Below, in pieces: positions 27,905 to 36,633 of a stretch of DNA of 64,000 nt. The notes under the pieces were generated by a model, which saw only the letters and a list, made by a program, of their open reading frames with translations, had not been told where the DNA came from and made no database searches. The DNA is taken from positions 234,454-298,453 of the forward strand of contig NZ_SOHK01000012.1 in assembly GCF_004404055.1 (NCBI RefSeq), in the 5' to 3' direction. The translations under genes and the position numbers were made by a program. Position 1 is the stretch's first letter, and the number at the start of each line of letters is the position of its first letter. The DNA comes from Cryobacterium ruanii. GTDB taxonomy: Bacteria; Actinomycetota; Actinomycetes; Actinomycetales; Microbacteriaceae.

Positions 27905-29338
27905 ATGGAACTACGCGACTATATTCGAATTCTGCGCAAGAGCTGGGTGCTCATCGTCTTGTTGACGCTCGTAATGGTGGGGGCGGCATCCGTTTACTCG
28001 ATCGTGCAGACGCCCCAGTACAGTGCCACGTCCACGGTCGTCATCTTCACCCAGTCCAGCGGGTCAACGGCCGACCTGGCTCAGGGCAACAGCTTTTCGG
28101 TCGCGCGGGTCAAGACCTATTCCGCGCTCGTCACGACCCCCATCGTGCTGCTGCCCGTCGTGGCCAGCCTCGAGCTCGGCATCACGGCCGATGAGTTGGA
28201 GAAGAAGGTCGAAGCCTCCGCCCAGCTGGACACCTCGATCATCGATATCACGGTCACCGATACCGACCCGGTGCGCGCGGCCGACACGGCGAACGCCGTC
28301 TCGGCCAGCCTCGCGCTCGTCGTCGAAGACATCGAGACCCCTGACACGACCGACGCGACCTCGCCGGTCAAACTCACCCGCGCCCAGCAGGCCACGGTGC
28401 CGACCATTCCGGTCAGCCCCAACGTGCCGCTCAACATCGCCCTCGGGGCGCTCGTGGGCCTGGCCCTCGGCGTGGGCCTCGCGGTGCTGCGCGAAACGCT
28501 CGAAACCCGCATTCGCAACACCCACGATGTCGAACAGATCACCGACCTGCCCATTCTCGGCGGCATCGTCTTCGATCCCAAGGCCAAGGACCGCCCGCTC
28601 ATCGTGCACGTTGACCCGCGCAGCCCGCGCGCTGAGTCCTTTCGCACGCTGCGCACCAACCTGCAGTATCTCGATGTCGGTCGCACCGACCGTTCCTTCG
28701 TCATCACCTCGTCGATCGAGAGCGAGGGCAAGAGCACAACCGGCGCCAACCTCGCCATTGCGCTAGCGGATGCCGGCTCGCGCGTTCTGCTCGTCGACGC
28801 CGACCTGCGCCGCCCGAAGTTAGCCGATTACATGGACGTCGAGGGTGCCGTCGGGCTCACCGATGTGCTCATCGGACGAGCCGATCTGGCCGACGTCATT
28901 CAGCCGTGGGGCAAGGGCCAGCTCTTCGTGCTGCCGGCTGGCCATGTGCCGCCGAACCCGAGCGAGTTGCTCGGCTCCACCCGAATGACCCAGCTCATCA
29001 CCGAGTTCAACCGGGCGTTCGACGTGGTGCTCTTCGACTCGCCGCCGCTGCTTCCGGTCACGGATGCTGCCATCCTCGCCAAGAACGTGGGCGGGGCGCT
29101 CATCGTGGTCGCTGCCGGTCGCACCCAGAAGAACCAGCTCAAGGGTGCCATCGCCGCGCTCGACAACGTGGGCGCACCGGTTTCTGGCATGGTGCTCACG
29201 ATGCTGCCGACCAAGGGACCAGACGCCTACGGCTATGGTCATTACGGGTATGGCTACGGATACGGCGACACCACCGTTCCGGCCGTCGTGCCCTCGGTCG
29301 TTCCAGAACGAACCCGCGGCTCGCGCGTCAAGAACTAA
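27905..29338 (+). CDS. Wzz/Wzc-like polysaccharide co-polymerase with BY-kinase domain (copy 1)
   Basis: 477 residues combining a chain-length-determinant membrane domain (helices near 15-35 and 175-195) and a bacterial tyrosine kinase. The Walker A motif is ESEGKSTTGANLA (K276), Walker A' is VLLVDADLRRP and Walker B is VVLFDSPPLLPVTDA. The C-terminus carries a tyrosine cluster (YGYGHYGYGYGYG), the usual autophosphorylation site. It should regulate export or polymerisation of a surface polysaccharide. It is highly similar to copy 2 at 31831-33267. The phosphatase at 33264 is the likely antagonist. Confidence 0.92.
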   Translation: MELRDYIRILRKSWVLIVLLTLVMVGAASVYSIVQTPQYSATSTVVIFTQSSGSTADLAQGNSFSVARVKTYSALVTTPIVLLPVVASLELGITADELEKKVEASAQLDTSIIDITVTDTDPVRAADTANAVSASLALVVEDIETPDTTDATSPVKLTRAQQATVPTIPVSPNVPLNIALGALVGLALGVGLAVLRETLETRIRNTHDVEQITDLPILGGIVFDPKAKDRPLIVHVDPRSPRAESFRTLRTNLQYLDVGRTDRSFVITSSIESEGKSTTGANLAIALADAGSRVLLVDADLRRPKLADYMDVEGAVGLTDVLIGRADLADVIQPWGKGQLFVLPAGHVPPNPSELLGSTRMTQLITEFNRAFDVVLFDSPPLLPVTDAAILAKNVGGALIVVAAGRTQKNQLKGAIAALDNVGAPVSGMVLTMLPTKGPDAYGYGHYGYGYGYGDTTVPAVVPSVVPERTRGSRVKN

Positions 29339-29368
29339 CCTGCCGCTGCGCTCTGCTTGAATAGGGCA

Positions 29369-31156
29369 ATGTCCACTACGCGCTCGCACGCCGCGCCTCC
29401 GAAGCGTTCGCGTACCATCGTGGGCCTGGTCGTGCTCGGGGCGCTCGTCGTCGTGATCGCCGCCACTGCCTGGGTGGGCATTCGCGGGCTGCAGGCCAAG
29501 GACGCCCTGCAGGCCGCGGTGCCGCTCGCCGCGAGCATTCGAAACCAGGTGGTCGCCGGAGACGGCGCGGCCGCGGCCCAGACCGCCGCACAACTCGCCG
29601 AATTCGCCGAGACCGCGCGGTCGCGCACGAGCGACCCCATCTGGCGCACCTTCGAACTGCTACCGTTTCTCGGGCCGAACCTGCAGGCGGTGCGCGAACT
29701 TGCCGCGGTGGTCGCCGACGTCGCCGAGAACGCGGTGACACCGCTCGCCGACCTCGCGGGCAACCTCAACCTGACCGATTTCAAACCGGTTGACGGAAAG
29801 ATCGCCCTGCAGCCCCTCGTCGACGCGCAACCGCAGGTGGCCGCGGCCGACGCCGCGCTGGCTCGGGCGGCCGCGAACGTCAGCGCTATCGACACCGGCG
29901 ACGTGCTCGAGGTCGTGCGCAACGCCGTCACGCAGCTGCGGGCCGTTACCGTCGAGACCGCGGTCACCCTCGATGGCATGAACCGCGCGGTCACCCTGCT
30001 GCCGGCCATGCTCGGCGCTGATGCACCGCGCGACTACATCCTGCTGTTTCAAAACCCGGCCGAACTGCGCTCCGCGGGCGGCATTCCCGGTGCCCTCGCC
30101 CTGCTGCACACCGACGCCGGCAGCATCGAGCTCACCCAGCAGGCCAGTTCCAGTTCGTTTCCCGAGTATCCGGCGCCCGTGCTGCCGCTCGGCGATGAGA
30201 TCCGCGGCATCTACAGCGACATCACCGGTCAATTCATTCAAAACGTCACCATGACGCCCGACTTCGCGCAGAGCGGCGCCCTCGCCCGCGAAATGTGGCG
30301 CCTCGAATTCGGCGTCGAGGCCGCCGGCGTGCTGTCGGTCGATCCGGTGGCGCTGAGCTACTTGCTCGACGCCACGGGCCCCATCACCCTCGCCACCGGC
30401 GACGAACTCACCGCCGACAACGCCGTGCAGCTGCTGCTGAGCGACGTCTACGCACGATACGAGGTGCCGGCCCAGCAGGATGCCTTCTTCGCCGCCGCCG
30501 CCGGCGCGGTCTTCGACGCCGTCAAGAGCGGCCGCGCCGACCCGACCAAGCTCATCGCCGCGCTCGCCCGGGCCGCAACCGAACACCGGGTGCTGGTCTA
30601 CAACGCCGACGAGGCCGAGCAGGCCCTGCTGTCCGACACCACGCTCGCCGGAACGCGCCCAGTCAGCGACAGCTCCACCAACCGCTTCGGGCTGTATTTC
30701 AACGACGGCACCGGCGCCAAGATGGATCTCTACCTCGACGCACACACCGCCATCGGCCAGCAGACCTGCCGCCAGGACCTGCGCCCGCAGTACTCGGTCG
30801 AGGTCACCCTCACCAACACGGCGCCAGCGGATGCCGCCACCAGTCTGCCCGCCTACGTCACCGGCGGCGGCGCCTTCGGGGTGCCGCGCGGCAACATCAA
30901 GACCATGGTTAGCGCCTACGGCACGCCCGAACTGCAGAATCTCGGCGTGACCCGCGACGGCGCCACCGTTGCGTACCACCCGGCCACCGATGCGACCTAC
31001 CCGGTCAGCACGATCGGCATCGAACTCGCGCCGGGGGAGAGCACCGTGCTGCGTTTCAGCTGGCTCGGCGACGAGCCGTTCAGCGGTGACCTCGAGGTGC
31101 GCAGCACCCCGCTCATCACACTGCACGAGGTCACCCAACTAGACTTCGGTTGTTAG
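29369..31156 (+). CDS. DUF4012 family membrane-anchored extracellular protein
   Basis: About 595 residues from ATG 29369; a TTG at 29357 in the same frame is less likely. One N-terminal membrane anchor (VGLVVLGALVVVIAATAWVGI) is followed by a long extracellular part. Conserved-looking segments are YILLFQNPAELRSAGGIPGA and TPDFAQSGALAREMW, as in DUF4012 proteins, which often sit in actinobacterial polysaccharide clusters with Wzz/BY-kinases. The function is not known. The stop overlaps the frame preceding the next LPxTG-like gene. Confidence 0.85.
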   Translation: MSTTRSHAAPPKRSRTIVGLVVLGALVVVIAATAWVGIRGLQAKDALQAAVPLAASIRNQVVAGDGAAAAQTAAQLAEFAETARSRTSDPIWRTFELLPFLGPNLQAVRELAAVVADVAENAVTPLADLAGNLNLTDFKPVDGKIALQPLVDAQPQVAAADAALARAAANVSAIDTGDVLEVVRNAVTQLRAVTVETAVTLDGMNRAVTLLPAMLGADAPRDYILLFQNPAELRSAGGIPGALALLHTDAGSIELTQQASSSSFPEYPAPVLPLGDEIRGIYSDITGQFIQNVTMTPDFAQSGALAREMWRLEFGVEAAGVLSVDPVALSYLLDATGPITLATGDELTADNAVQLLLSDVYARYEVPAQQDAFFAAAAGAVFDAVKSGRADPTKLIAALARAATEHRVLVYNADEAEQALLSDTTLAGTRPVSDSSTNRFGLYFNDGTGAKMDLYLDAHTAIGQQTCRQDLRPQYSVEVTLTNTAPADAATSLPAYVTGGGAFGVPRGNIKTMVSAYGTPELQNLGVTRDGATVAYHPATDATYPVSTIGIELAPGESTVLRFSWLGDEPFSGDLEVRSTPLITLHEVTQLDFGC

Positions 31157-31203
31157 GGCTCGCCGCGGCGAACCGGCCAGCACAACCTCGGGGGATCCAC
31201 ACC

Positions 31204-31725
31204 TTGCTCAAAAAACATCTCGCCACCCTCACGATCGCTGTCGTTGCCGTGCTGGCGGTACCGGTCGCGGCGCAGGCCGCCGGCTATGTCGCCGCCGACC
31301 TCATCTCGGTCAGCGGTGACCAGCAGGCCGGCGGCGAGGTCAGCGTGGCATTCGGCGACGGTGCCTTCGAGAACCTGGAGCGCGTCTCCGTGGCCGTTAC
31401 CGGCGAGGGAGCTGTGACGTTCGGCCTGGTGCGCGCAGCGACCGTCGACGTCGTGCGCTCGGCCACCCGCGTCGGCGCGCTCGACCTCACCGTGATTTTG
31501 CCGGCCGACGCCACCGGCTCGTACACCCTGACCGCGACCGGCCTCAGCTCGCAGAGCGTGGGAACGGCCACCATCACGGTCGTCGCCGCCGACGGCTCCG
31601 CGAGCCTGCCGTCCGCCGGCTTCGCGGTGCCGGTTCTGCTGCCCATCATTATCGTGGCGATGCTGCTGCTCGGGCTCGCACTCGTGCTCATCCGCCGCCG
31701 ACTGGCCCGCCAGCAGCACGCCTGA
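31204..31725 (+). CDS. Secreted LPxTG-like surface protein (variant LPSAG signal)
   Basis: 173 residues from TTG 31204, chosen because LLKKHLATLTIAVVAVLAV then matches the signal peptide of the paralogue at 25693 and GGGGGA sits at the same distance upstream. The beta-rich domain ends in VVAADGSASLPSAGFAVPV, a hydrophobic helix and RRRLARQQHA. The sortase motif reads LPSAG instead of LPSTG. Such variants can be class-specific sortase substrates or can stay membrane-held. It lies between DUF4012 and BY-kinase copy 2. Confidence 0.8.
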   Translation: MLKKHLATLTIAVVAVLAVPVAAQAAGYVAADLISVSGDQQAGGEVSVAFGDGAFENLERVSVAVTGEGAVTFGLVRAATVDVVRSATRVGALDLTVILPADATGSYTLTATGLSSQSVGTATITVVAADGSASLPSAGFAVPVLLPIIIVAMLLLGLALVLIRRRLARQQHA

Positions 31726-31729
31726 TTTA

Positions 31730-31767
31730 GTGCCCGGGCCCCTGCTTACGGGGCAGAAGCCCGGCAC
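31730..31767 (+). terminator. Hairpin after the LPSAG gene
   Basis: An outer stem GTGCC(C)GG with CCGGCAC encloses an inner stem GCCCC with GGGGC and a seven-base loop. It lies five bases after the stop of the LPSAG gene. There is no T run, so it may be partial termination or an RNA-stability element before BY-kinase copy 2. Confidence 0.5.
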
Positions 31768-31830
31768 CGTGATCGCCGATCTGTGCGAAGCTACGGGGGG
31801 CATTTATGTACCGCAACGAAAGGTCGCCAC

Positions 31831-33267
31831 TTGGAACTCCGCGACTATATTCGCATCCTGCGCAAGAGCTGGCTTCTCATCGTCGCGCTGACGCTGGTGG
31901 CCGTGGCCGCAGCATCTGCTTTCTCGATCCTGCAGACGCCCAGGTACAGCGCCATGTCCCAGGTCTTCGTCTCGACGCAGTCGAGTGGCACCACGTCCGA
32001 TCTGGTGCAGGGCAACAGCTTCACGGTGGCACGGGTGAAGACCTATTCCGGCCTCGCGACGACGCCGCTCGTGCTGCTGCCGGTCATTGAGAGCCTGAAA
32101 CTCGACCTGACATCGGCCGAGCTCGAACGGGCCATTTCCGTTTCGGCCCAGCTCGACACCTCGATCATCGACATCACGGTCACCGACCCCGACCCGGTGC
32201 GCGCGGCCGACATCGCCAATGCGGTGTCGCAGAGCCTCACCGAGGGCGTTCAAGAGATTGAACAGCCCGACGACCCGAGCGCCGCTGCGCCGGTCAAGCT
32301 CACCCGTGTGCGAGTGGCCAGTGTGCCGATCACTCCGGTGAGCCCGAACGTTCCCCTCAACATCGCGCTCGGCGCACTGGTGGGGCTCGCCCTCGGCGTC
32401 GGCCTGGCCGTGCTGCGCGAAACGCTCGACACCCGCATTCGCAGCCAGCGCGACGTCGAGCAGGTCACCGACATGCCGGTCATCGGCGGCATCGTGTTCG
32501 ACCCGAAAGCCACCGAGCGCCCACTCATCGTGCACGCGGATCCGCGCAGCCCTCGAGCGGAATCCTTTCGCACCCTGCGCACCAATCTGCAATACCTCGA
32601 TCTTGGTCGCGCCGATCGCTCCTTCGTCGTCACGTCCTCCATCGGTAGCGAGGGCAAGAGCACCACGAGCGCCAACTTGGCCATCGCCCTGGCTGACGCG
32701 GGCGCTCGCGTTCTGCTCGTCGACGCCGACCTGCGTCGCCCCAAGATCGCCGAATACATGAACATCGAGGGCGCCGTCGGCCTCACCGACGTTCTGATCG
32801 GTCGCGCCGAACTCGCCGACGTGATTCAGCCGTGGGGCAACGGTCAACTGTTCGTGCTGCCCGCCGGCCATATTCCGCCCAACCCGAGCGAACTGCTCGG
32901 CTCGGCCGGTATGGCCACCCTCCTCCAGGAGTTCAACCGCACCTTCGACGTCGTCATCTTCGACTCGCCGCCCCTGCTGCCCGTAACGGATGCCGCAATC
33001 CTCGCCAAGAGCGTCGGCGGCGCCATCGTCATCATCGCCGCCGGCCGCACGCAGAAGAACCAGCTCAAGGGCGCCATCGCCGCACTACAGAGCGTCGGTG
33101 CGCCCATTAGCGGGCTGGTTTTGACCATGCTGCAGACCAAGGGACCGGATGCCTACGGCTATGGCCACTACGGACAATACGGCTATGGTCACACCTACGG
33201 CGACGTCACAGCGGAACCCGAGATGGTCGCCCCGCCGTACTCCCGCCGATCGAGAGCCCAAGCATGA
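31831..33267 (+). CDS. Wzz/Wzc-like polysaccharide co-polymerase with BY-kinase domain (copy 2)
   Basis: 478 residues from TTG 31831, which gives LELRDYIRILRKSW, the same start as copy 1, with AAAGG upstream. Same domain order: Wzz-like membrane part, Walker A with K276 (GSEGKSTTSANLA), VLLVDADLRRPKIAEYM and VVIFDSPPLLPVTDA. The tyrosine-rich tail differs (YGYGHYGQYGYGHTYG) and then runs on for some 20 residues. Its stop overlaps the phosphatase start by ATGA, so copy 2 and the phosphatase are coupled. Confidence 0.92.
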   Translation: MELRDYIRILRKSWLLIVALTLVAVAAASAFSILQTPRYSAMSQVFVSTQSSGTTSDLVQGNSFTVARVKTYSGLATTPLVLLPVIESLKLDLTSAELERAISVSAQLDTSIIDITVTDPDPVRAADIANAVSQSLTEGVQEIEQPDDPSAAAPVKLTRVRVASVPITPVSPNVPLNIALGALVGLALGVGLAVLRETLDTRIRSQRDVEQVTDMPVIGGIVFDPKATERPLIVHADPRSPRAESFRTLRTNLQYLDLGRADRSFVVTSSIGSEGKSTTSANLAIALADAGARVLLVDADLRRPKIAEYMNIEGAVGLTDVLIGRAELADVIQPWGNGQLFVLPAGHIPPNPSELLGSAGMATLLQEFNRTFDVVIFDSPPLLPVTDAAILAKSVGGAIVIIAAGRTQKNQLKGAIAALQSVGAPISGLVLTMLQTKGPDAYGYGHYGQYGYGHTYGDVTAEPEMVAPPYSRRSRAQA

Positions 33268-33833
33268 GCGCTGTTCGTATCCTCCTGGTCTGCACCGGCA
33301 ATATCTGCCGGTCGCCCCTCGCCGAGCAGCTGCTGCGCGCGCGTTTCGCGGCGCTCGGCCTGCAGGCTGAGGTGCACAGCGCCGGCACGCGCGCCATGGT
33401 CGCGAGCCCGATGACCGACGAGGCGGCCGCGCTCGCACTCAAGCACGGAGCGCTCTCAACCGACCATTCGGCCCGCCAGCTCACCGAGCAACTCGTCGCC
33501 GACGCCGATCTCATTCTCACGGCCACGCGGGACCATCGCCGTGAGGTGGTCACCCTGCTGCCAAAGGCCACCCGGTACACCTTCACGCTCAACCAGTTTG
33601 CCCGCCTGGTTTCTGCCACAGAAACCGAGCCGTCGGCATCCGCTTTCTCGGCCTTCGTCGCTTCGATCGCGGCGACCCGCGGTCTGCATCCCTCGCCGAC
33701 TCCTCCCACCCTCGACGATATCGATGACCCCTACCGGCAGTCGGCGGCCGTGTACACCCGCGTGGCCGCCATCATCGACGACTCGGTCACAACGATTGCG
33801 GCGGCCCTGGCCCCTGCCCTGCGTGGGCACTGA
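33264..33833 (+). CDS. Low-molecular-weight protein tyrosine phosphatase
   Basis: 189 residues. The catalytic loop is VCTGNICRSP with nucleophile C10 and R16; the general acid lies in DIDDPYRQS near the C-terminus. In Gram-positive and Gram-negative polysaccharide clusters these phosphatases (Wzb type) dephosphorylate the BY-kinase tyrosine cluster. The ATGA overlap with BY-kinase copy 2 supports that pairing here. A Thr/Ser-rich insertion before the DPYRQS loop makes it longer than the usual 150-160 residues. Confidence 0.92.
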   Translation: MSAVRILLVCTGNICRSPLAEQLLRARFAALGLQAEVHSAGTRAMVASPMTDEAAALALKHGALSTDHSARQLTEQLVADADLILTATRDHRREVVTLLPKATRYTFTLNQFARLVSATETEPSASAFSAFVASIAATRGLHPSPTPPTLDDIDDPYRQSAAVYTRVAAIIDDSVTTIAAALAPALRGH

Positions 33834-33834
33834 T

Positions 33835-34887
33835 ATGCGTCGTTTTAGCCGATCAGCCCCGCGCGACTCCTCGCGCCGCCGCGCCTGGATCTACGTCGCC
33901 GTCGGCCTGTTCCTGCTCGTTGACATCTACCTGGTCGCCACCGCCCTCACCGCTACGCAGGCGCAGACCGTGCTCCCCGTCGCCTCGCCACGCGCGACGC
34001 TCGCCCCCACGACGTCGCCGACTCCCACGGCGTCCCCGACTTCCACGCCGAGCCCGACCGCCTCGGCGGCCGTTGCGGTCAGCCCGGTGCCGGCCACGCG
34101 CATCCTCTCGGCGGTGTCGTCGACCGTCGCCTGGCGAGCCATCACCGGAACCTGCCCCGACCCGCTCGCCGAGCCCGAGGTGAGCACCGACGCCGGCGCC
34201 ACCTGGACCACGACCGACGCCAACACGCCCACCGAGGTCACCGCCCTGCAGAGCATCGACCCGACCAACGGTGCGGTCGCCCAGATGCTCGGATTCGCCC
34301 AGGCTGACTGCTCAGCCCAGGTCGTGCGCACCTTCGTCGGCGGCGACAACTACGCCTCCGCCGACGATGAACTCGACACCGCGTGGTACGTCGACCCGGC
34401 CGACCGCGCCGAACTGCACGGCCCCGACGGCGTGCAGACCGCCCCGTGCGACGCGGTCGTCGCCCTCGCGCCCGGCGCGTCAGCCGACGCCGCCGCCGTA
34501 CTCTGCGCTGACGCCCGCATCTTCACCACGGCGGATGCCGCCGCCTCCTGGTCAGCACCGCTGACCGTTCCCGGGGCGCTCACCCTCACGGCGACTCCCG
34601 GCGGTTACCTCGCCCTCGCTGCCGGGCCCGCGCCCGTCACCACCCAGCCGACCGCCACCCCGGCACCAGCCACCTGCCTCGGCCTGGGCGTCATCGACGT
34701 CAGTGTCGACCCCGCAGACCCGGCCGGGGCCCCGATCGCGAGCGCTACCGGATGCTATGTCACCGACGAGGCGCCCGCCGCCCTGGCCGGAAACATTGCG
34801 GTCTCCGTCGCCGACGACGACACGGTCTGGCTCTGGATCGGCGACCTCACCCTGCGCTCCACCGACGCCGGCCAGACCTGGCTCTAG
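33835..34887 (+). CDS. Membrane-anchored extracellular protein with Asp-box repeats
   Basis: 350 residues from ATG 33835, one base after the phosphatase stop. A signal anchor (AWIYVAVGLFLLVDIYLVATAL) precedes a Thr/Ser/Pro-rich stalk. The extracellular part carries Asp-box motifs (S/T-x-D-x-G-x-T-W): STDAGATW near residue 119 and STDAGQTW at the C-terminus, with a degenerate TTADAAASW between. Asp boxes occur in beta-propeller sialidase-like folds, but too few blades are visible for an enzyme. It likely completes the surface module. Confidence 0.7.
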   Translation: MRRFSRSAPRDSSRRRAWIYVAVGLFLLVDIYLVATALTATQAQTVLPVASPRATLAPTTSPTPTASPTSTPSPTASAAVAVSPVPATRILSAVSSTVAWRAITGTCPDPLAEPEVSTDAGATWTTTDANTPTEVTALQSIDPTNGAVAQMLGFAQADCSAQVVRTFVGGDNYASADDELDTAWYVDPADRAELHGPDGVQTAPCDAVVALAPGASADAAAVLCADARIFTTADAAASWSAPLTVPGALTLTATPGGYLALAAGPAPVTTQPTATPAPATCLGLGVIDVSVDPADPAGAPIASATGCYVTDEAPAALAGNIAVSVADDDTVWLWIGDLTLRSTDAGQTWL

Positions 34888-34998
34888 AGGGGCGGGCTGT
34901 CCGCAGACAAGTGCGGCACCGGCGAGCGCGCGCCCGCGACTTCTCCACAGAATCGCGAATCCCCGACGCGAAAACGCCCGCGGGACTAGTCTCAGCCC

Positions 34999-35319
34999 AT
35001 GGACGACAACCTCTCGTGGGTTTTTCAGCACAGAGACGTGCACGAGCCGCATCTCTGCGCCGAATGCGGCGAGCCCATGCAGGTCACCTGGCATGGCACG
35101 GGTTACGACTACGGCTGCGAGAACCTCGCGTGCACGCAGCTCTACTTCGGCCCGCCCTACTCCGAGTCAGAGCTGGCCGCCACCGTTCCGGCCGGGGCGC
35201 GCACGCCCAATTGCCGCCGCTGCCTCATGCCCATGCAGGTGGTCCACGACGGTGACGGCTGGCAGTTCGCCTGCGAGCAAAGCGGATGCGACGGCACCTG
35301 GCCCCCCAACGCCCCCTGA
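34999..35319 (+). CDS. Double zinc-ribbon protein
   Basis: 106 residues with two zinc ribbons: C20-x2-C23 and C40-x4-C45, then C72-x2-C75 and C92-x4-C97. The spacing (CX2C-X16-CX4C) is the same as in the longer protein at 43979-44635, so the two are paralogues. No nuclease or DNA-binding motif is recognisable. It is convergent with the lacI-type gene. Confidence 0.75.
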   Translation: MDDNLSWVFQHRDVHEPHLCAECGEPMQVTWHGTGYDYGCENLACTQLYFGPPYSESELAATVPAGARTPNCRRCLMPMQVVHDGDGWQFACEQSGCDGTWPPNAP

Positions 35320-35381
35320 CCCGCCCCCCTGACCCGGCCCCGCCCGGCTACATCTGCCTGGCCACCCTCACCGTTTGTCTT

Positions 35382-36419
35382 CTACCCCGTCGCGCACCTG
35401 AAATCGCTGCTGTCGCGCACACACAACACAGGAGCGAGTCGAACCGACTCCACGGCGTCTCCGTTCAGCACGCCGAGGAGCAACTTCACGGCGACCCGGC
35501 CAATGTCGAGCATCGGCGATCGCACCGACGACAGCGCGATGGGCAGTTGCGCGGCCAGTGACGTGTCATTGAATCCGACAATTGCCAGGTCGCGGCCCAC
35601 GTGCAATCCGTGAGAATTTGCCGCGCCCATGGCGCCGATGGCCGCGAAGTCGTTGACCGCGAAGATCGCACTGGGGCGACGATCTGTGTCGCGCAGAATG
35701 CTATCCGCTGCGGTGTGCCCGCCCGTCGTGTCGAAGCGCGACCACACGATAGCGCTCTCGGGGATCGTTCCGCCGAGCGTGCGAAACCGGGAGACGAAGC
35801 CGTGCGTGCGATCGACTGCAGTACTGGCGTAGGGTTCACCAGCGATGATGGCCACATCCCGGTGGCCCTGGTCCCACAGGTGCTGCGCCACCAGGGCTCC
35901 GCCCAGGGTGTCATCGCAGGTGGCTGATGCGAAACCGGCAATGGCGCGGTTCATCAGCACGAACGGCACCTGGCGTTCGGTGAGTTCGTCGAGAATGTTG
36001 CCGTCGAGGTGCGCGTCACCGATGATGAGGCCGTCGACCCGCCGAGACAGCATGATTTCCATCTTGCGCCGCTGTATCAATGTATCGTCGCGGGAGTTCA
36101 TGACGAATGTGGAATAGTTGGCGTCGTCGGCGGCCTCGTCGATTCCCTCGTACATCACGGCGAGCACGAGGTCGGAGAGCCGCGGGACGATGACGCCGAG
36201 AAGGTGAGTACGCCGCGTGCGCAGGCTCGTGGCGTGGGGATCGGGGGAGTAACCCACCTTCTTGGCCAGCTCCCGTACGCGTCGGGCCGTAGCCGGCGCG
36301 GCGGCGCCGCGTGCCGTATCGGTCTTTCCGTGCAGGATGCGCGACACGGTCGACGGGTGCAGGCCGAGTTCGGCGGCCAGGTCTTTGAGGGTGACGGATC
36401 CCGGTCTGATGTCTGTCAT
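35382..36419 (-). CDS. LacI-family transcriptional repressor
   Basis: 345 residues. The N-terminal helix-turn-helix and hinge helix are VTLKDLAAELGLHPSTVSRIL. The rest is a periplasmic-binding-protein-like effector domain (LLGVIVPRLSDLVLAVMYEGI through IVGFNDTSLAAQL). It is divergent from the asparaginase operon, and two matching palindromes lie in the 214-base gap, so it very probably represses that operon and itself. The effector is unknown but should be the substrate or product of the operon. Confidence 0.93.
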   Translation of the reverse strand: MTDIRPGSVTLKDLAAELGLHPSTVSRILHGKTDTARGAAAPATARRVRELAKKVGYSPDPHATSLRTRRTHLLGVIVPRLSDLVLAVMYEGIDEAADDANYSTFVMNSRDDTLIQRRKMEIMLSRRVDGLIIGDAHLDGNILDELTERQVPFVLMNRAIAGFASATCDDTLGGALVAQHLWDQGHRDVAIIAGEPYASTAVDRTHGFVSRFRTLGGTIPESAIVWSRFDTTGGHTAADSILRDTDRRPSAIFAVNDFAAIGAMGAANSHGLHVGRDLAIVGFNDTSLAAQLPIALSSVRSPMLDIGRVAVKLLLGVLNGDAVESVRLAPVLCVRDSSDFRCATG

Positions 36420-36505
36420 GTCGCTGTCTCCAGTTTCAGTTATCCGAGAAAGCCGGATACGAAGCTTGACGAGCCTATTGATCTCATTCTATAGTTTGAA
36501 CACCT

Positions 36506-36529
36506 CACTACCCAAACGATTGGGTAGTG
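36506..36529. promoter_or_regulatory. LacI-type operator O1
   Basis: Core ACCCAAACGATTGGGT at 36510-36525, extended to perfect ten-base arms (36506-36515 and 36520-36529). The central CG and dyad are typical of LacI-family operators. It lies in the divergent gap just upstream of the repressor start and is the exact reverse complement of O2 in the 16-base core. Confidence 0.9.
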
Positions 36530-36597
36530 AACGTTAAGTACCCGCAATGACGCGTGCAGTCGGCCGAAACATTGGGTATCTACTCTTGCATCAAGAA

Positions 36598-36613
36598 ACC
36601 CAATCGTTTGGGT
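36598..36613. promoter_or_regulatory. LacI-type operator O2
   Basis: ACCCAATCGTTTGGGT, the reverse complement of the O1 core, centred 88 bases from O1 and ending 20 bases before the asparaginase ATG. A half site (ATTGGGTA) lies between them near 36571. The position near the ribosome-binding site suits direct repression, and the pair could support looping. Confidence 0.9.
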
Positions 36614-36633
36614 ACCGACTTTCGGAGAAAATA

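Noticed and set aside
33541..33834. N-terminal extension of the Asp-box protein
   Set aside because: It overlaps the phosphatase in another frame; the signal anchor begins at ATG 33835.
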